64,000 nucleotides of DNA from Treponema sp. Lineage in GTDB: Bacteria; Spirochaetota; Spirochaetia; Treponematales; Treponemataceae. The first letter of the stretch is position 1; the number at the start of each line of letters is the position of its first letter. Both the position numbers and the translations under genes were made by a program. The notes beneath the pieces are model-generated. The model worked only from the letters and a program-made list of their open reading frames with translations. It searched no databases and had not been told where the DNA came from. Where the stretch lies: positions 1 to 64,000 of the forward strand of contig JAEDJA010000004.1 of NCBI GenBank assembly GCA_016296575.1, given 5' to 3'. Below, one piece after another: positions 61,206-64,000 of this stretch.

Positions 61206-62195
61206 ATGATGAAAAAGCTTATTACAATTATTTTTTGCTGTGTTTTTACAGCTGGTCTTTTTGCAGAAAAGCATATAACCGAAGAAGATGTTCGAAATCA
61301 GGCTTATAGCGAAATAAAAGATGCTTCTGCTGATCTTGAATCTATGATGACTGCCTTTGTAAACGGATTTTCAAAAGCTGTTGCACCTAACGCAGTTCAG
61401 CACAATGTTTGGGCAGATGCATATATAGGAAAAGTATTTCCATCTTTCCCACCTCACCTTGGTGCTGGTGTAAGTTTTATGACATCAACAATGAAAATAG
61501 ACGGCATGAATGAAATCATTGATGATGCAGAAATGGGAGCAATGGGAGAATTTTTCAAGAAAATGGGATTTCCTCTTCCTTCTGCAACCGGAAACTTAAG
61601 AGTGGGTGGAATTTTTCTTCCTTTTGACCTTGGCGTTTCCTTCATGAAATACAAAAACGATGATCTTTTTAGCACAGGCATGGCATTTGACTATATGACT
61701 GTTGGTGTTGATATTCGTTACGCAATTATGGAACAGACACTTACACGACCAGACATTTCAGTGGGCTTTGGATGGACAAAAGTTGCAGGAAATCTTTCAA
61801 AGGGTTTCTCAATTACAGATAGCTCCGGCGTAAAAATCGACGGTCTTGTTGCAACAGGCTTTGACACCAATGTTTACTGTTTCTCAGGTCAGATTTCAAA
61901 AAGCCTGCTTGGAAATGTTCTTACTCCTTATGCAGGAACACGACTTGCTTTCCAGCAGGGAACTTACGGATGGAACACTGATCTTGAAGGAAAATATACG
62001 GTTGAAAAAGTTTCTGCCCAAATTGATTACAACAATGAATATGATAATAATATTAATTTTGGACAGAAACCGGTATTCCAGCTTTATGGAGGAATTGGTT
62101 TCCGCGGCCTGATTTTTGATACCAATTTGGGTATTTGCTTTGACTTTGTTAGCAAATCCTTTGGATCTAATTTCAGTTTCCGACTGGTTCTATAA
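61206..62195 (+). CDS. Exported protein, probable outer-membrane beta-barrel
   Basis: 329 residues (ATGATG start, so 328 if the second is used). A signal peptide is evident (about 1-20, MMKKLITIIFCCVFTAGLFA). The mature protein begins with a helical stretch and is then dominated by alternating Gly/aromatic strands (VGGIFLPFDLGVSFMKY, GFGWTKVAGNLS, LYGGIGFRGLIFDTNLG), ending FRLVL, a barrel-type C-terminus. Family not recognised; spirochaete outer-membrane proteins often look like this. The frame runs upstream to 61179, but that extension covers the promoter. Its 3' end overlaps the convergent EAL gene by 23 nt. Confidence 0.82.
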   Translation: MMKKLITIIFCCVFTAGLFAEKHITEEDVRNQAYSEIKDASADLESMMTAFVNGFSKAVAPNAVQHNVWADAYIGKVFPSFPPHLGAGVSFMTSTMKIDGMNEIIDDAEMGAMGEFFKKMGFPLPSATGNLRVGGIFLPFDLGVSFMKYKNDDLFSTGMAFDYMTVGVDIRYAIMEQTLTRPDISVGFGWTKVAGNLSKGFSITDSSGVKIDGLVATGFDTNVYCFSGQISKSLLGNVLTPYAGTRLAFQQGTYGWNTDLEGKYTVEKVSAQIDYNNEYDNNINFGQKPVFQLYGGIGFRGLIFDTNLGICFDFVSKSFGSNFSFRLVL

Positions 62196-64000
62196 CCTGT
62201 AAAGCAGCGTATTCTTGAGAAGACATTGGTTTTGCAAACAGGAAGCCCTGAATATTGTCACAACCAGTGTCCTTCAAGCTTTCATACTGTTCCTCCGTTT
62301 CTACACCTTCAACAGTTATTTCATAACCAAGCTTTTTAGTCATTTCGATTACATTTTCTAGAAGCTGACGGCCATAATCTGTTCCCATTCCATCAACCAG
62401 ACTTTTATCCACCTTAAGTACATCAAAACAGCGGAGATTCAATGTAGAAAGAGCTGTGTAACCGGTTCCAAAATCATCCATCAAAATTCTGATTCCCATT
62501 CTTCTAAAGCGATTTAATAGCTGGGAAATATTTTCACCGGCAGTAGCAAGAGTTTCTGTTACTTCAAGCTGGATAAGGTAAGGTGGCAAATATTCTTTCT
62601 GAATGATTTCCATATAGCGTTCAACAACCTTTGAAGAATATAAGGTGGCCTTGCTTATATTTACCGACACAGGAACCACAGCCCTTTTTTCTTTAAGCCA
62701 TTGAGCCTGATAACTGCAAACCTTTTCCATAATATATTCATCAAGTAAAGTAATGTCACCGTTTCGTTCAAGAAGAGGAATAAACTGATCCGGTCTGACA
62801 ACAGTTCCATCTTCCTTTACCCATCGCACAAGAGCTTCTGCACCGCATATAATTTTGGTATCAGTCTTGTACTTTGGCTGAAAATAAATTTGGAATTCTT
62901 CTCTAGAAAGTGCATCCTTGAACTTATCTTCCAGATCCTGCGATTCAATCTGTTTTTTCTGACGTTCCTCATCAAAATAGTCAATGCCGGTTATATTTTG
63001 CAAGGCACCCTGAACTGCAATCTCCGACTTACGGCAGCATTCTTCGATATTGATTCCTTCACCATAACGGCACACACCAAATCTGGCAGAAATCCAGGAA
63101 ATTTGTTCTGTCATGGCGGCCTCATGAATACTCTTTCGCAATTCAAGAAGTCTTTGTTCCAGTTTTCCTTTGTCGGTGTAATCAAAATAAAGATAAAAAG
63201 CGTCATTTGCATGGTGAGCAAAAAACTCATCAATCTTTTCTTCCCAGCTGAGTTTTTTCCAGATTGATTGAATCAGAAGCTCCGAACGTTTTTTTCCAAT
63301 GGCAAGACTGGTGTATGGGAAATTATCAATATTCATGTAAACAATAAAACCAGTGTAGCAGTTAGCACCCACAATCTGCTTAAAAAGATCAGTATTGGCT
63401 CCACCTGTAACTGGAGAACAGTATGCCAGCTTGTAAGTATTTCGGCGCTGACGACTTTTTAGAACATTCAGGAAAATAATTGAAATAATGCCAAATGCCA
63501 GTACATAAATCACCATATTATAAAGATGCTTACGTGAATAGGCAAATCGCTGTGTAAGATAAACTGCCGGTACTGTGGAAAGAACATACCATTCAATAGT
63601 GTCGTCAAAAAAAGAAACTGGCATTATGTGGTAATAATATTCTATACCGTCTACCTTGATTTTTTTGTCTGCAGTCTGCCCCTTTTCTTCACTACGAAAA
63701 AGATAATTGAGCATTTCATATTTGGAGCTAAAATTGTTGCCCATATCATCCCAGAGTCTGTTGAAAATATTATCTGCCACATTAATGAACTGGGGATTTG
63801 ATGTAATATTCACTTCCCCACGGTTATTAAAAACAATGGAATTTCCATTTCCTTCAAAAGAATGTCTTGAAAGCTCTTTGCTGAGGATTTCAGTACTGTA
63901 AGTGATGGCTGCAACACCGTTTACTTTTCCCTGATTATCAAAAAGCGGCATGCTCATAACGGTAACATATTCGTGGTTTTCATCCATTGCATCCATAAGA
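62173..64000 (-). CDS. Membrane c-di-GMP phosphodiesterase (CACHE-GGDEF-EAL), N-terminus beyond the window
   Basis: At least 607 residues from an internal ATG at 63996; the true start is probably past the window end, since the visible part begins inside a CACHE-type sensor (GVAAITYSTEILSKELS, SIVFNNRGEVNITSNPQF). A TM helix (about 158-178) follows, then a degenerate GGDEF domain (about 195-335) without GGDEF residues, and an EAL domain (about 350-600). EAL residues are intact: EALVRW, LMDDFGTGYTALS and VTVEGVETEEQYE. The expected activity is c-di-GMP hydrolysis, with the degenerate domain possibly regulatory. Its stop overlaps the convergent envelope gene by 23 nt. Confidence 0.92.
   Translation of the reverse strand, partial: LMDAMDENHEYVTVMSMPLFDNQGKVNGVAAITYSTEILSKELSRHSFEGNGNSIVFNNRGEVNITSNPQFINVADNIFNRLWDDMGNNFSSKYEMLNYLFRSEEKGQTADKKIKVDGIEYYYHIMPVSFFDDTIEWYVLSTVPAVYLTQRFAYSRKHLYNMVIYVLAFGIISIIFLNVLKSRQRRNTYKLAYCSPVTGGANTDLFKQIVGANCYTGFIVYMNIDNFPYTSLAIGKKRSELLIQSIWKKLSWEEKIDEFFAHHANDAFYLYFDYTDKGKLEQRLLELRKSIHEAAMTEQISWISARFGVCRYGEGINIEECCRKSEIAVQGALQNITGIDYFDEERQKKQIESQDLEDKFKDALSREEFQIYFQPKYKTDTKIICGAEALVRWVKEDGTVVRPDQFIPLLERNGDITLLDEYIMEKVCSYQAQWLKEKRAVVPVSVNISKATLYSSKVVERYMEIIQKEYLPPYLIQLEVTETLATAGENISQLLNRFRRMGIRILMDDFGTGYTALSTLNLRCFDVLKVDKSLVDGMGTDYGRQLLENVIEMTKKLGYEITVEGVETEEQYESLKDTGCDNIQGFLFAKPMSSQEYAALQVIEPVGN

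Noticed and set aside
1..64000. tRNA, rRNA, prophage and insertion-sequence genes
   Set aside because: No cloverleaf-like, rRNA-like, integrase or transposase sequence was recognised; a covariance-model scan could still find small RNAs.

Overview
The window looks like chromosomal DNA from a host-associated or free-living spirochaete, most likely a Treponema relative. Evidence: AT-rich DNA, an elongation factor G of the spirochaete/mitochondrial EF-G1 type, many lipoproteins with spirochaete-style lipoboxes, two large chemoreceptors, several c-di-GMP proteins and a ChvE/MmsAB sugar importer. I saw no phage, IS element, tRNA, rRNA or CRISPR array; this is core-like genome.

Layout. 1-12.1 kb (all minus): truncated pgk, ilvN, the mmsB-mmsA-chvE importer, a linked sensing operon (anchored binding protein, YesM-type kinase, YesN-type regulator, binding lipoprotein) and ackA. 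Together these suggest sugar sensing, uptake and fermentation to acetate. 12.2-25.5 kb: chemoreceptor, MocR regulator, PEGA/beta-barrel protein, glucosaminidase lipoprotein, EEP-family lipoprotein, acyl-CoA ligase, MFS transporter, B12-binding radical SAM protein and a P-loop protein. 25.6-34.4 kb: fusA, glgX, an acidic-repeat membrane protein, a TatD-family hydrolase and a diguanylate cyclase. 34.4-42.3 kb (all minus): five proteins of unknown function (a 646-residue protein, a Sel1-repeat protein, a membrane DnaJ protein and two multi-pass membrane proteins). 42.3-43.0 kb: a 702-nt structured intergenic region with paired DnaA-box-like sites, hairpins and a modular repeat. 43.0-48.1 kb (minus): STAS/zinc-ribbon protein, lgt, a MinD-type ATPase and a second chemoreceptor. 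48.2-58.3 kb (plus): S41 protease, rsmE, GT26 glycosyltransferase, SPOUT methyltransferase, HD-GYP protein, HAD phosphatase, tpiA, SGNH esterase, DUF2974-like hydrolase and a methyltransferase. 58.3-64 kb: YihY/cyclic-nucleotide-domain fusion, asnS, an envelope protein and a truncated EAL protein.

The most striking observation is about gene starts. At least seven genes on both strands have a -35 box, exactly 17 nt of spacer, a -10 box, and then ATG only 5-7 nt later, with no Shine-Dalgarno sequence. Four more have the same -10/ATG geometry with a weaker -35. Transcription should begin at the start codon, so these look like leaderless mRNAs. Operon-internal genes and genes with longer leaders do carry Shine-Dalgarno sites.

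Second, a family of modular stem-loop repeats sits in terminator positions between genes; two copies directly abut a promoter of the leaderless type. Third, gene orientation tends to point away from the 42-48 kb region, where two pairs of DnaA-box-like nonamers lie, so a replication origin or DnaA-binding site there is possible but unproven. All functional calls rest on reading the sequence without database searches.
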